DNA from: Isoetes taiwanensis
Lineage: Eukaryota; Streptophyta; Lycopodiopsida; Isoetales; Isoetaceae
Reading direction: 5' to 3'
DNA length: 64,000 nt
Assembly: GCA_021234155.1 (NCBI GenBank)
Contig: JAJEKV010000015.1
Coordinates: 5,095,194-5,159,193, forward strand
The position numbers were made by a program, and so were the translations under genes. Position 1 is the first letter of the stretch; the number at the start of each line of letters is the position of its first letter. Below the pieces are notes generated by a model. The model had not been told where the DNA came from and searched no databases. It saw nothing but the letters and a program-made list of their open reading frames with translations. Positions 13,620 to 24,269 of the stretch are shown here, piece after piece.

Positions 13620-16600
13620 AATCCAGGTTAGTGATGATATGTTTGAGCGTATCAATAAATTTGTTACGAACAACACGTGATACTTTGTTAGGTGGGTGGT
13701 GGAATTATATAAAGTTGAAAGTAATAAAGAGATATCGAGTAGAAAAGCATATAACATAGAATCGCCGCGACATAAGAGCTTATACAATTAACCAATGCCT
13801 CTACCGATTCTCCTACCAATTGGTGGTTGACAAAAAGCTCGCAGAAGCCGAAGATAAGGAGAGAAAATTCAACAGATGATCAACATTGCATTTGTTGTAA
13901 TAAATCGCTAGTTCCATATACATAATATGCATATTTCATTTATATTCATAAGTGTTCTCATTGATATTTAAATCAAATTTGTAAGCAAAGCTCCCATAGT
14001 TCAATGGGGTATGGTCAACATTTTCGAAGTCCATAGCATCGGACAAAGCTCGTGATTACTTTTTGATTCTGAATCACGCCCTCATTTAACCAAAAGAGTC
14101 AAGCAAAGTGTTCGAGATGTTAACCCCATTGACGGAGAAATTGAATATGTCAGTTAATAATGATATCATTGACGCGGACTTCGACTACTGGACAAACAAT
14201 ACTAAAGGCGCTGGTTAAACCTCTATACCGTAAGAAATCAAACACGAGACCACATCCATCCTGTTTTTGAAGCGTGACTCCACACACGCCCAAGATTTAA
14301 GGAGTCGCATATATATCCAATATCATGTTCAACAAGTTTTCTTTCCATGTCAATCCCTCAAAAAATGAATGGTGGACGGTAACTCGGACGGGAATCCCAA
14401 CACGACATGCCGCTAACACAACCATCCAAGAGGAGCATCTATATACGAGAAATGGAAAAGCAAAACGTGGTTTCACATTAACTTCATAAATATCATGAAG
14501 ATCAAGCAAGACCAAGCAATGAAGAATATGATGCTCAAGAGAGATCAAGCAACTTAACTAAATTTGAGCCTCAATGAATTTCAACAATAATAGAAGATTA
14601 TATTGAAGAGGAAGAAAATGTTGAACCTCAATACGTGTTATCAACAAGGTGGGGGTTACTTCTAGATTTTTATACGCTTTTCACACGCCTTCTATGATTA
14701 TTGCCAGATTTCGCCAGCGACAAATAGTATTTCTAGAGGGTAACTCCTGAGGGTCAAGGATTTTGGTTGAACAATCCGAGGTTGTTGTCTTTTCTTCAGA
14801 TAAGTGTTTTCAGGTAATTTAACACGCGATGTGTATGTACTGCATGTGTACATGTGCATGTGCATGTATACGGCTGCATGTGTATTGTGTATGCGCGGAA
14901 GTGCAAGCATGCGCATGTGCATGTGTGCATGTGTGCATGCATAAAAATACCTGCCCTCTTGACTTTATCACGGAAAGGATTTTACTACCACCTAGACGTA
15001 TTTTTTGCTCACACTTACAAAGGTATTTATTTTTAATGTTTCTTCGCTAAAGATAATGTTTTTTTTTTTACAAGGAATTATTTCGACTTACAATGTAGTG
15101 CGTCGCGAAAACCCTCTTTGTTTTCCTAAGATTTGGCCGGCAGATTCAAAAAGAATTTAGAGTTTAGCCTCGCTTGTTTCCAACTTGATTATTCTCGGGT
15201 CAGCCGATTGTTCATAAGCACGCCTTTAGCTTCAATCAACAAACTGATTCTTATGCAATAACAAAGCGATTATTCCACTTTTCCATGTCACGCAGATCGT
15301 ACCAAACACCGGCCACGTTAATGCATTTATATCAGAGGGCTCGAACTTTATTTGAACCATACCGCGGAATCACATGCATTACCTTTTTGCTGAGATGGTT
15401 AACCAAAATCATACGGACGTATGTTCAGCTCTGGTGTCATTAAGTAAAGAGAAATAGTTGTACGTTAACAATACGTAGCATAATAACATAGGATTTTCAG
15501 GAGCGTAAACTTTATGACTTTCGTAATAATGGACTGGACCGCTTATCTTTATGGTAACTTTTACTATGTTCTATTTATATTGTGATCAAATTCCAAAAGT
15601 TACAGCATGAAAGCCAAATGAATACCTCGTTTTTTCGGTTTTTATGGTGTTACTCAGACGCGTAAAAATACAATTATGAGGCATCCAACATATAAAAATT
15701 AAATCCCCTAACACATAATAATAACCATTGATATTAACAACTAATGCTATAACTACATTGATATATAATTAATACAACTATTGAGTCCAACATATTTAAA
15801 TTAAAATTCCTTAAACCTCACTTTTGTTTTCACAGGCATATTCACACGGGTGACGAGGGCGTTTGGCAGAGCCCCTCATAATTTATTTTGCACGCACTAA
15901 ATCAACACCTCATATAGTATTTCGAAATCTCATAGTATTTCATTAATCTTGGTATACAAGATAGCAAATTTTGCACTTGCACACTCACAAACCAGGAACC
16001 TTTACGCATCTAGCATGCATTAAGGAACAAGGCCAATATTCTTATCCAATGCCTCTCGTCTCTAAGTATTCAAACATGCCAGAGGCTACTTTACCACTAG
16101 ATGATGATGAATGAAAACCTTCAAAATGATTTTGATGAGGTTTGATATACAATGAATAAGAAAAAAAATTATCTTAAATTATGTTCAAATACAGGCATTT
16201 GGCACACATTTTTTCTCAAGAAAGAGTCATAATGGATTCCCTTGTATATAATGGTTTCGTCGTCAGAATTTACAATCTTCTCCTTATTCTACTTCCTTTT
16301 CAAAGCCAATTAGATGACATTGTATACTTACTCGACTGTAGGCATTTGATATGTGATATAGTTGTAAGATGTTTCATATGCATAGTTTATATTTCTCATT
16401 CCTTTCGTATGTACTAAGTCAAATGCAACTCTTAGAAAAGGTGTAACCCACCATGCCTAAAGTTAAAATATATATCAAATATTCTAATGAGAAAAAAAGC
16501 CATGTCAGAGATTCTCGACCTAACATTCTACGAATATACCCATCAAAAAATCATTGTAATTATCGCTATTCTATCAGCCATACTACTCTCGCTGGGGAAT

Positions 16601-18370
16601 AACCATCGAAATATTCATCATATTTTACGCCGCATTGCCGATGTATCGGCCATAGTTTTCGGCCACATTTTTCGGGCCATATTATTCGCCACAATTTTTC
16701 GGCCGATTTTATGCTTCTAATATTCGCCGACATTCACAGTGTTTATTGAAAAAAATTACGAAACCTTTCTAAACGCGATTTTTCTCACTTGCAATCGTGC
16801 ATTCTCTTTGTAGTGTGAGAATATTACTTTATTCTAGTGTTTAGAGCCCATCACACAATAAGGGCGTTTTATGCAACATTTATTCGGGTCAGCACAATAT
16901 AGTGTTCAAATTTCTAACTACAAAAAATAGTTAAAAATGTAGTGTGGTTTGTTAGGTTGTATTTTCTTGAATTTTGCTAAAAATTATGAAGGGAAAAGGA
17001 GGGATTCGCCCTGAGGAAATAGCAAGAAATCCAGAATGGGAGGAATCGCTATGACTTTCATTTCTCCATCAGACGGCGACTTTATTTCATTTTTCTAAAT
17101 TTCTTTCATAATCAGATTTGTTGTGGCATAACGCTTTCGTTTTCTTTCACATGATTAAATGGCATCGATAAAGCTCAATTAATTTCTTTATTTGCATATT
17201 TGCTCCTAATTTATATGACCTTTTGTTAGCTCTACTTCTACCATTTGATTTCTTTGTTTTGTAACTTATTACATTCCATGCTTCAACAACCTTTAGACCA
17301 ATTACTTCTTTGTTATTTGTCCTTCTTATATTGCCATTATTTCATGTTATAATGTTATGTTATATATTGAACATTTCTACTTCTCTTGCCTCCTTAATCG
17401 ACCAAATAATACTTGAATAGCGCATGTAATTATCTCAATTTTCTCTGCTTTTACATCAATATGTATGTTACGTAAGCTTCATTCTTTGTGGAAGATGGAA
17501 TACTATAATTTGACAAAATGGCATCGTGATAAAACTTCCTGCATTTTATTTTTCCGATTTTATGATAGACGTAGCGGTTTTAATCATGGTGTTCTCGAAC
17601 TCCTTATGTTGTGATGCCGATTTCTCGAGGCGTGAGACGTCGGCTTTTGATAATTTGTTACAGATAGGCAATAGATGGAGTCTTTTATAGATACAGTAAT
17701 AGATGCACTCGTAATCACATAGCATTTCCTTTGTCCCATATTGCACCGGGTATCTTACGACGCCCAAATCCAATGCAAAAGCCGTATCAACCCGTCACCC
17801 TACCGGTGATCCTACGGAAACGCCCAAACTCATGCATCTCCCATCGAGCGACGTGCCGCCTCACCCATAAAGAGCCGTATAGATCTGGAAGGCACAAGCT
17901 GATGATAATGAGATGCCAAGATGTGGGTCCGGAAGGTAAATGGAAAGGCCGTTACGCGCTCAAATTAATTATTAAAGGTTCGCCAGCGAAGAATTCGTCA
18001 TTATACAAAAATACATGATCGAAACTCTGTTTGTGAGGGCGTGTACCCCAAGCACTCTGAAATGGCATTTCTCGCTACATTGTAAATGGGCGGAAATAGA
18101 CCGGATGAGCTTCGGCGAGCATGCAAATCGCCTTCAAAAAGTAGAGCACTTGCAAACAATGTGGATGATGAGCTAGAAAGTGGCACGGTAAACGCATTCC
18201 TCCAAAGGGTTTGTCTCCGATCGCACCGCCGGTTCCTCATAAGTTAACTTCACAAAACCTTGGTAGCTCCAACGTGACGAATGATGCCAATTATGCAACA
18301 GAAAATCCAGGTATTATTCAACTCTAGTTTTTTATATTCATTTATTCTCTTAGCTCCATTGTCATAGTAA
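13620..18370. other. AT-rich intergenic DNA with a TGCATG microsatellite
   Basis: A degenerate (TGTGCATG)n tract runs at about 14829-14945 and creates Cys/His-rich spurious frames. A local cluster of TTTCGGCCA-like repeats lies at about 16620-16730. Otherwise no recognisable gene was seen. Several 60-100 codon frames (for example 17731-18018 plus) carry no motif I can name. Confidence 0.5.
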
Positions 18371-18379
18371 TTTTAGTCT

Positions 18380-18795
18380 GATTTTTAAGTGTAAGTCTAA
18401 TTAAGTCTTAATCTAAGTCTAAGTCCGTCTAACTCTAAGTCCTGCCTAAGTCTAAATTAGTCGAATTCTCGCCTAAGTCTCTGTAAGTCTAAGTCACCTA
18501 ACTCGCTCTAAGTCTCCGCCTTAGTCCGAAGTCGGGCCTAATTGCCTAAGTCCGCCCAAGTCTAAGTCAGGCCTAGTCTAATTCCTCGTCTAAGTCTAAG
18601 TCAGTCTAAGTCTATCTAAGTCTAGGTGTAAGTCCGTCTAAGTATGTCTTAGTCTGCTAGTGTAAGTCTAAGTCGGGCCTAAATCAAGATCTAAGTCACC
18701 GCCCAAGTTCTGCCTAAGTCTAAGTCACCTAAGTCACCATTCCGCCTAAGTGTAAGTCTAATTCTAAGTCTAAGTCCTGCCTAAGTCCGTCTTGA
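18380..18795 (+). repeat. TCTAAG-type hexamer array
   Basis: About 0.4 kb is built from TAAGTC/TCTAAG units, often as 12-bp doublets TCTAAGTCTAAG. They are interrupted by many CCGCC, TCGG or CTGCC substitutions. The array lies just upstream of the first coding-like exon of the RING-like fragment. Confidence 0.85.
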
Positions 18796-18879
18796 AGTTA
18801 TGTTTGTTATCTAATTCAACTGAAGTTTCATTAAATTAGTTATATTTTCAATCTAATTATCTTCTTGCATTATAGAAAT

Positions 18880-19457
18880 GTCAAGGATCTTGAAGGAATG
18901 GATTGCAAATGCGTAACATGATGTCACAAAACTGACACTTGAACCTAAAATCGCATGATGATAAGTGCTTTGACATAAGAGAAAATATGAAAGATTTAGA
19001 AGTTAAACAGGTTCGTTTGACCACTGAAATAAAAAAGTATCGTGATTTGATAACACAGCTATCAAGTGCAGCAAAGGAAGGTGTTGAGGCAGTCATTGAC
19101 CTTCAAATCAGGGAACTTGAAGAGGTGCAGTTAGCTTTGAGTCAAGCATCAAAAGACTTGTCAATCTCCGAAATTTGTAGAGATGCGAGCCGGAGCAGCT
19201 TGAACAACTTGAGGCCCCGGGCCTTTTTACGAGGCTTTTGGCAGCCGCCAAATTATGTGCCGACCATTTCAGTTAAGTCCCTCTTTGCCACAAACGCTTG
19301 TTCTTGGTGCTAGCAGAAATGAATATTCAAGCATCAATTTGAAGGAAACATGCCCATTTTGTGAAAAATCACTCAATACTAGTGAGATGCTTCTACCAGT
19401 CATAATTGTTGAGTGCAAGCATGCATATCATGTCACATGCTGCCTAGCGCATTTCAG
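18880..19457 (+). pseudogene. Coiled-coil plus RING-like zinc-finger exon (broken)
   Basis: Downstream of the hexamer array the plus strand encodes a charged helical segment (about 18939-19180; heptad-like strings such as DLEVKQVRLTTEIKKYRDL and LQIRELEEVQLALSQ). After a frameshift near 19210-19300, a Cys/His-rich segment follows (ETCPFCEK ... VECKHAYHVTCCLAHF, about 19345-19457). The spacing C-x2-C ... C-x-H-x2-H-x2-C resembles the first part of a RING-type finger. The expected last C-x2-C pair is not seen in the next open exon, so the finger looks truncated. A splice donor CAG/GTAGCA may end the exon at about 19457. The start is unresolved: a candidate ATG near 18877 runs into a stop after 12 codons. 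A role in ubiquitin transfer would be family inference only. Confidence 0.5.
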
Positions 19458-19719
19458 GTAGCATCTTCCCATCTATAATTTTTAAATCAGAGGGATTATC
19501 TAACATAGTTTTTCTTGTGTAGTGGCACTACGATGTGTTATGATATAGCGGTTGTGGACATAGCATGTCAGACAATTGGTTGTTTTTTCTTGGTTTAAAG
19601 AAGCATCATGGGACCAAGATTAATATGATAGCATATTCGAATGGTTGGTCTATATGCATATTTTTTTTTTCATCTTCATAGTATGTTTTTAATTATTGCT
19701 GGTTTGATATTGGAACAGA

Positions 19720-20175
19720 AAATTTGCCTTCAAAAGGCATTGGCTCCACTCCAGCATCCTTATCATTTATCAAAGAGCATAAGCTTGTGCCTAGACGTTT
19801 GAGCAGAGCTTTAAAAACTACCGAGGATGTGCATGTGATCAATGATGTTTCTGAAGACGAACAAATTGACAACAATGATGGTAAGTGAAGTCATTCCTAG
19901 ATTGCTAGTAATGATTGTTGGTTCCTAGATTCCAAGATTCATGTCTTTTGATTGCTAGTTTTTTAATTTATGTATGATCTAGATATTCAAGGCCACTCAT
20001 GACAATTTTTTTTTTTTTTTTTTTTTTTTTTATGTATGATCTAGCTATTCAAGGCCACTCATCAAAGATAGGTACTATCAGAGAAGTTGAAGGTAACAAC
20101 AAAGAATTAATTTTTCATGAAGAGAACGAGCCAAAGACGAATTTTATGATTTCGCCAGTAATACATGCTTTCTGC
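19720..20175 (+). pseudogene. Two spliced exons of an unrecognised gene, probably upstream part of the NIF-like gene
   Basis: An open exon follows an acceptor (GGAACAG) at about 19719 and ends at 19880 with a good donor (GATG/GTAAGT). It encodes a polar, acidic segment (SLSFIKEHKLVPRR, NDVSEDEQIDNNDG). The next exon starts after TCTAG at 20045. Joining the two keeps phase (G + CT = GCT, Ala) and continues IQGHSSKIGTIREVEGNNK to about 20172. Neither exon carries a named domain. Position and strand suggest they lead into the FCP1/NIF-like domain at 20.6 kb. The preceding 19457 donor is out of phase by one with the 19720 acceptor, so the transcript cannot be confirmed. Confidence 0.5.
19969..20062 (+). 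repeat. 32-bp direct repeat flanking a 26-nt poly(T): duplicated intron acceptor
   Basis: The 32-bp string at 19969-20000 (TATGTATGATCTAG followed by A-TATTCAAGGCC...) recurs at 20031-20062 with a single A/C difference. Between them lie GACAA and 26 consecutive T (20006-20031). This is the form expected of a target-site duplication round a retroposed poly(A) tail in minus orientation with almost no body. The repeat includes the intron's TCTAG acceptor and the first exon bases. Confidence 0.85.
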
Positions 20176-20224
20176 AGAGGGAAAATATTTGTTATTACAT
20201 ATTATCAATTTTTGTAATGCTTGT

Positions 20225-21110
20225 AGGGTTAAAGAGACTGCAAGATGGGAAAGATATGAGTGACACCGCCATCACCTTTTGGAAAGAAACCTAATGTGGG
20301 CAATCCGCTTTTGACAATGGGAAGGCTACTTTGTCTGAATCAAAGTTTGATGGTGTAGCAGAGGATAATAAGGCCATTGAAACCCATCTGAGTCTTCCAT
20401 TTTCATCATTTAGTCCAATTGTGAAGACAAACAAAGAGACATCTCATCGATCACAATCAAGAATCTGCTTCACCGTAATTTTATTTTTTTTTGTATGAAG
20501 TGATTATGTTTGTTTATTTGAAAGCATTTTCTTCCGTGAAATAAAAGGGCTTTAATTGTCGCGAACGAGGAAAAGTAAACGCTGTGAAGTTTTTGGCAGT
20601 CCTTCCAAGTCCCCATGTACCAAAAGGATAAAGTCGCATAAAAAGCTTTTGATTTTTGAGCTAGATGGAGTGTTGATGAAGATATTTGAAAATACAGAGC
20701 CATTGCCAAGTTGTGTCATGGATGGTGCGTAACTTAAGCACCTTAATCACACAAAGATAGTTGTATTGCTCCCCCGTGAGCCAAGGAGCTTCTAGAGTGG
20801 TGCATGGAGCACTTCAAGATTGCCATTTGGACAACATTGAGCAGCAGACGCAACTAATCTTATTCTCGAATCAAATGTTTGAAAGAGCTCGCTCGAGAAA
20901 AATTACAGCTTTACATGGTCTTCAAATTAAGTGCACAAATACGGCATTCAAAGTTGAAAGGAAACCCGCCTTGTTGAAGGAGTTGAGCAAAGTTTATTCT
21001 GAAATAAAGGGAGGTTGATGGACAAAAATACATTGCTAGTCGATGATATGGCGCATCGTGGTTTTAAGAACAAAATTCACATACAATGGTATGCCCTAAT
21101 ACTTATCAAC
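20225..21110 (+). pseudogene. FCP1/NIF-like (HAD phosphatase) domain gene, frameshifted
   Basis: Three plus-strand pieces match the layout of the FCP1 homology (NLI-interacting factor) domain, whose members are typically Ser/Thr protein phosphatases. (1) About 20570-20725: RKSKRCEVFGSPSKS, then KKLLIFELDGVLMKIF, the HAD motif I position; a donor ATG/GTGCGT follows. (2) About 20770-21020: AKELLEWCMEHFKIAIWTT and, further on, FKVERKPALLKELSKVY. (3) About 21025-21110: NTLLVDDMAHRGF, corresponding to the later DD motif. Each piece is in a different frame from the next. In motif I the first residue of the expected DxDx(T/V) is Glu instead of Asp, so the phosphoryl acceptor would be missing. An upstream exon (GLKRLQDGKDMSD, 20225-20290) runs to a stop. 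Read as a pseudogene, or a real gene in noisy sequence. Confidence 0.6.
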
Positions 21111-21714
21111 CATCCGTAAGAGATGGTGACTTCCTATTCAACATCTAAGACCATGGCTGAACTATCATTGTTAGAAGCCGAGAATGTGGAACTGTGATCT
21201 TCAAGCCAATCCATTAACTAACTTTCTGATAAGGTTTCAAGAAAGCAATTGATACTCTCAAGAAATACGATATCGCTGACATCAATATGGTTTTGTTTAG
21301 TGAAATTGTATCATTGTAATCGTTGTCTGATTTTCTCACACAAGATAAGTGACCAAGTCTTGGCTCTTGTGTTGAATTAATAAAATACATGCCTTGAGGG
21401 AGTTCTTTGATAAGTTGTGTATAAGCCTTCATGTTCTTTGGGTTCTTTGGGATACACATGTCTATGGAGTTTTTTGGAAATGGATTGCAGGCTGAACATT
21501 CTGCACACATGAAACTTTTCACATCTTTTTCAAACTGACAGTACTAGTTTCCTTCTTCCAAAAAACTAAGTGAAGCATTCTGTTCTGTTAATGGTACACG
21601 TTGGTGACACAAGGCTTCAGATTTCTAACATGACCTTGATCTATCTTGATCTATTGTTTAAGAGGTTCAATTGTTTTGCTTAGGTTTCTTTAGCCTAAAC
21701 GTGGAATGGTTTAG

Positions 21715-21975
21715 TTTGCAAAGGTTTAGTTTGCACAGGTTTAGTTAGCAATGGTTTAGTTTGCAATGGTTTAGTTAGCAATGGTTTAGTTTGCACAGGT
21801 CTAGTTTATTCGATAGTTTATTCAATGCTTTAGTTTGCATTGCTTTTGTTTGCAATGGTTTAGTTTGCAGGTAGTTTAGTTTGCAATGAATTGTTTGAAG
21901 TGCTTTTGAAATGGTTTGTGAAATTGGTTCTTATCTTCCAAATGGTTTGTTTGAAATGCTTTTGAAATGGTCTGT
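21715..21975 (+). repeat. GGTTTAGTTTGCAAT minisatellite
   Basis: About 15-17-bp units GGTTTAGTTTGCAAT / GGTTTAGTTAGCAAT repeat in tandem and degrade rightwards into TTGTTTGAAATGCTTTTGAAAT units. No coding potential was seen. Confidence 0.85.
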
Positions 21976-22014
21976 TAACGAGTTTCAGTGTTACCTAAAC
22001 CTTGTATTTCGATA

Positions 22015-22236
22015 ATAAAACCGAAAATTTTTAATGTAACATAAACCTTGTATTTCGATAAAACCGAAAAACAGATTTCAGATACCTTTGTCATATCAAC
22101 AAAGATAAAGATGTCATATTCGGTCATATTACCATCAAAGAAATCTGATTATAGTGTCATATTAACAAGAAAGCATGTTCACGTAAGACCTTGTACAGAA
22201 AAACTTCGCCTTTTTACAATAAACTTCGCCTTTCCA

Positions 22237-22268
<32 letters not shown>
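22015..22268 (+). repeat. Short duplications ending in a 31-nt poly(A)
   Basis: ACCTTGTATTTCGATA and AAAACCGAAAA occur twice (about 22000-22030 and 22045-22075). AAACTTCGCCTTT occurs twice at 22201 and 22221. A run of 31 A follows (22238-22268). The run could be a retroposon tail on the plus strand, but no matching target-site duplication or body was identified. Confidence 0.6.
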
Positions 22269-22269
<1 letters not shown>

Positions 22270-22270
<1 letters not shown>

Positions 22271-23065
22271 ATTTCTCAAGATCCTTAATATCCGATATAA
22301 CATAAAATAACATAAAAACTAAGTACTCGAAGTGTCATAGGATTTTCAGCTTTAGAAGTAATCTGTGGGGGCATTTTCAGTTCAACAACAAGGAGAATCC
22401 CTTGTAGCTTCCATATTCAACAGAATGACGCCTTCTTCGTGGGGACAAACACGATCGACCCACTTCCACTTTATCCGAGACTTTGGCCCTTGTTCCTCGT
22501 GATTCGAACCACCTCCGTGGCAAAGAATTTTGCAACAACAAATATTTCCATGCCCGGATGTGAGGAAGAAGAGGACTCTTCCTCAACCTTGGGCTTTTTG
22601 GCAGTATATTTAAGCCTGGCCATGAAGATAGGAAGATAGGAAGATAGGAAATAGGCGCTTGAAATCTCAGAGGAGGGAGCTTGCCGGGATGAAGGAATGC
22701 CTCGAGTCTGGACAAGTTCTTCTCTTATAGGAGCAAGGAAGCGTCCAATCAAAGGGCCAATTATGGTCATAATGTTGCATGTAGGGCTCGAAACCCGAGG
22801 CCCCCTAGCCATGCAATAATAGTACATTCTTATATAGATTTATTAATTTTTGGTTTCATAGCCTAGATCTAAATATCCCGGCATATTCTTGCCCATATTC
22901 TAATATGCTAATATGCCATAATTCTAATGTGCCCATAATTCTAATATGCCATATTATTTGTTTGAAGAAAATGTTACATTTTTAAACAAATTTGTGTATC
23001 TATCAAAATGCATGTGCCAATATCATCATGCCATGTCATCATACACGGATGCCATGTGGACAAGT
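22270..23065. other. No recognisable gene
   Basis: Overlapping frames of 60-118 codons exist on both strands at 22377-22827 but look like composition effects. Several tandem TAATATGCCATAATTC repeats lie at about 22880-22960. Confidence 0.4.
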
Positions 23066-23068
23066 ATT

Positions 23069-23935
23069 TGTTTTTTTTTTTTTTTTTTTAGGGCTAGATG
23101 TTTAGGTTAATATGTTAATGTTAAGTTAATATGTTAATGTTTAGTACAAGTTAATGTTAATGTTGTATGTTATGTTGTAAGTTTATAAGTTAACTTAAAT
23201 AAGTTAACTTACAACTTGTTAAGTTAACTTGTTAGTCCATGTGGCAGTCCAAGTGATCCATGTCAGCATTCAATGAGCCAAGTCATCAAACACGTGTTAT
23301 GCCATCCTAGTCATCATCACCACATCCTAGTCATCATCACCACATCCTAGTCATCCTAGTCCAAGTGGCGGTCCATGGGTAGTCCATGTGGCATGGCATC
23401 TCAGTAGTCCATGTGGCAGTCCATGTAAGCAGTCCATGTGGAGTCCATGTGCATTTGGAAGTATATGTGGACAAGTAAAAGTTTTTTTTTTTATCGGTAG
23501 TTATTAAGGTTAATATGTTAATTTATAAGTTAATCATTATGTTGTAAGTTTATAGGTTAACTTAAATAAGTTAACTTACAACTTGTTGAGTTAACTTGTT
23601 AGTCCAAGTGACAGTCCATGTCAGCATTCAATGAGCCAAGTCATCAAACACGTGTTATGCCATCCTAGTCATCATCACCACATCCTAGTCATCCTAGTCC
23701 AAGTGGCGGTCCATGTAAGTAGTCCATGTGGCATGGCACCTCAGTAGCCCATGTGGCAGTCCATGTAAGCAGTCCATGTGAAGTTTTTTTTTGAGGTCTA
23801 GTTATTTAGGGTAATATGTTAATCTTAAGTTAATATGTTAATGTTAAGTGTAAGTTAATGTGGCACTACATGTGCCACATCACCATGTGCCAAGCCAAGT
23901 GGCAGTCCATGTGCCAAATCCAACCGGGCATTGCA
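23069..23935 (+). repeat. Tandem repeat of about 300-410 bp units, three copies (last truncated)
   Basis: Each unit starts with a T-run (23072, 23482, 23786), followed by AGGTTAATATGTTAAT. An inverted core comes next (TAAGTTAACTTAAATAAGTTAACTTA in parts), then TCAGCATTCAATGAGCCAAG, CACGTGTTATGCCATCCTAG and repeated GTAGTCCATGTGGCAGTCCATG strings. Unit 1 is longer because of extra CATCACCACATCCTAGT repeats. The third unit ends near 23935. Confidence 0.85.
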
Positions 23936-24063
23936 CGAAGAAGTGTTCCATGTTGTTTTTTAAAAGGGGGAAATTTGTGACAGAGTATGTCGAATGTTTT
24001 TGTGATGGATATTTAATTCCTAAGTATACTGATTTCCTGATCTAACTCTAAGTCTGCTACAAG

Positions 24064-24235
24064 TCCTGGCAAGTCTAGTACAACCTCTCGATAATCCGAC
24101 ATAACAGTTTATACATGTTTACAGCTCTCCAAGCAAATCGATGATCTTGGCAAGTCTAGTACAACTTCCGATAATCCGACATAACAGTTTTATATTGTGT
24201 TTACACAGTTTATATACAGTTTTACGTTTTACAAA
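24064..24235 (+). repeat. 83-bp tandem duplication
   Basis: GGCAAGTCTAGTACAAC followed by CGATAATCCGACATAACAG occurs at about 24068 and again at about 24151, in the same orientation. No coding role is apparent. Confidence 0.75.
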
Positions 24236-24269
24236 TCTCAAGCCTAAACTCCTAAAATGTAACCATGCA

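Noticed and set aside
14829-15050. Cys/His-rich frame resembling a metallothionein
   Set aside because: It is the translation of a TGCATG microsatellite, open in two frames.
19999-20217. 72-codon frame starting with a run of Phe
   Set aside because: The N-terminus is the poly(T) insertion; the rest is the spliced exon read without splicing.
22377-22827. Overlapping 112- and 118-codon minus frames
   Set aside because: Two overlapping frames plus a plus-strand frame over the same DNA, without domain or codon evidence for any one.
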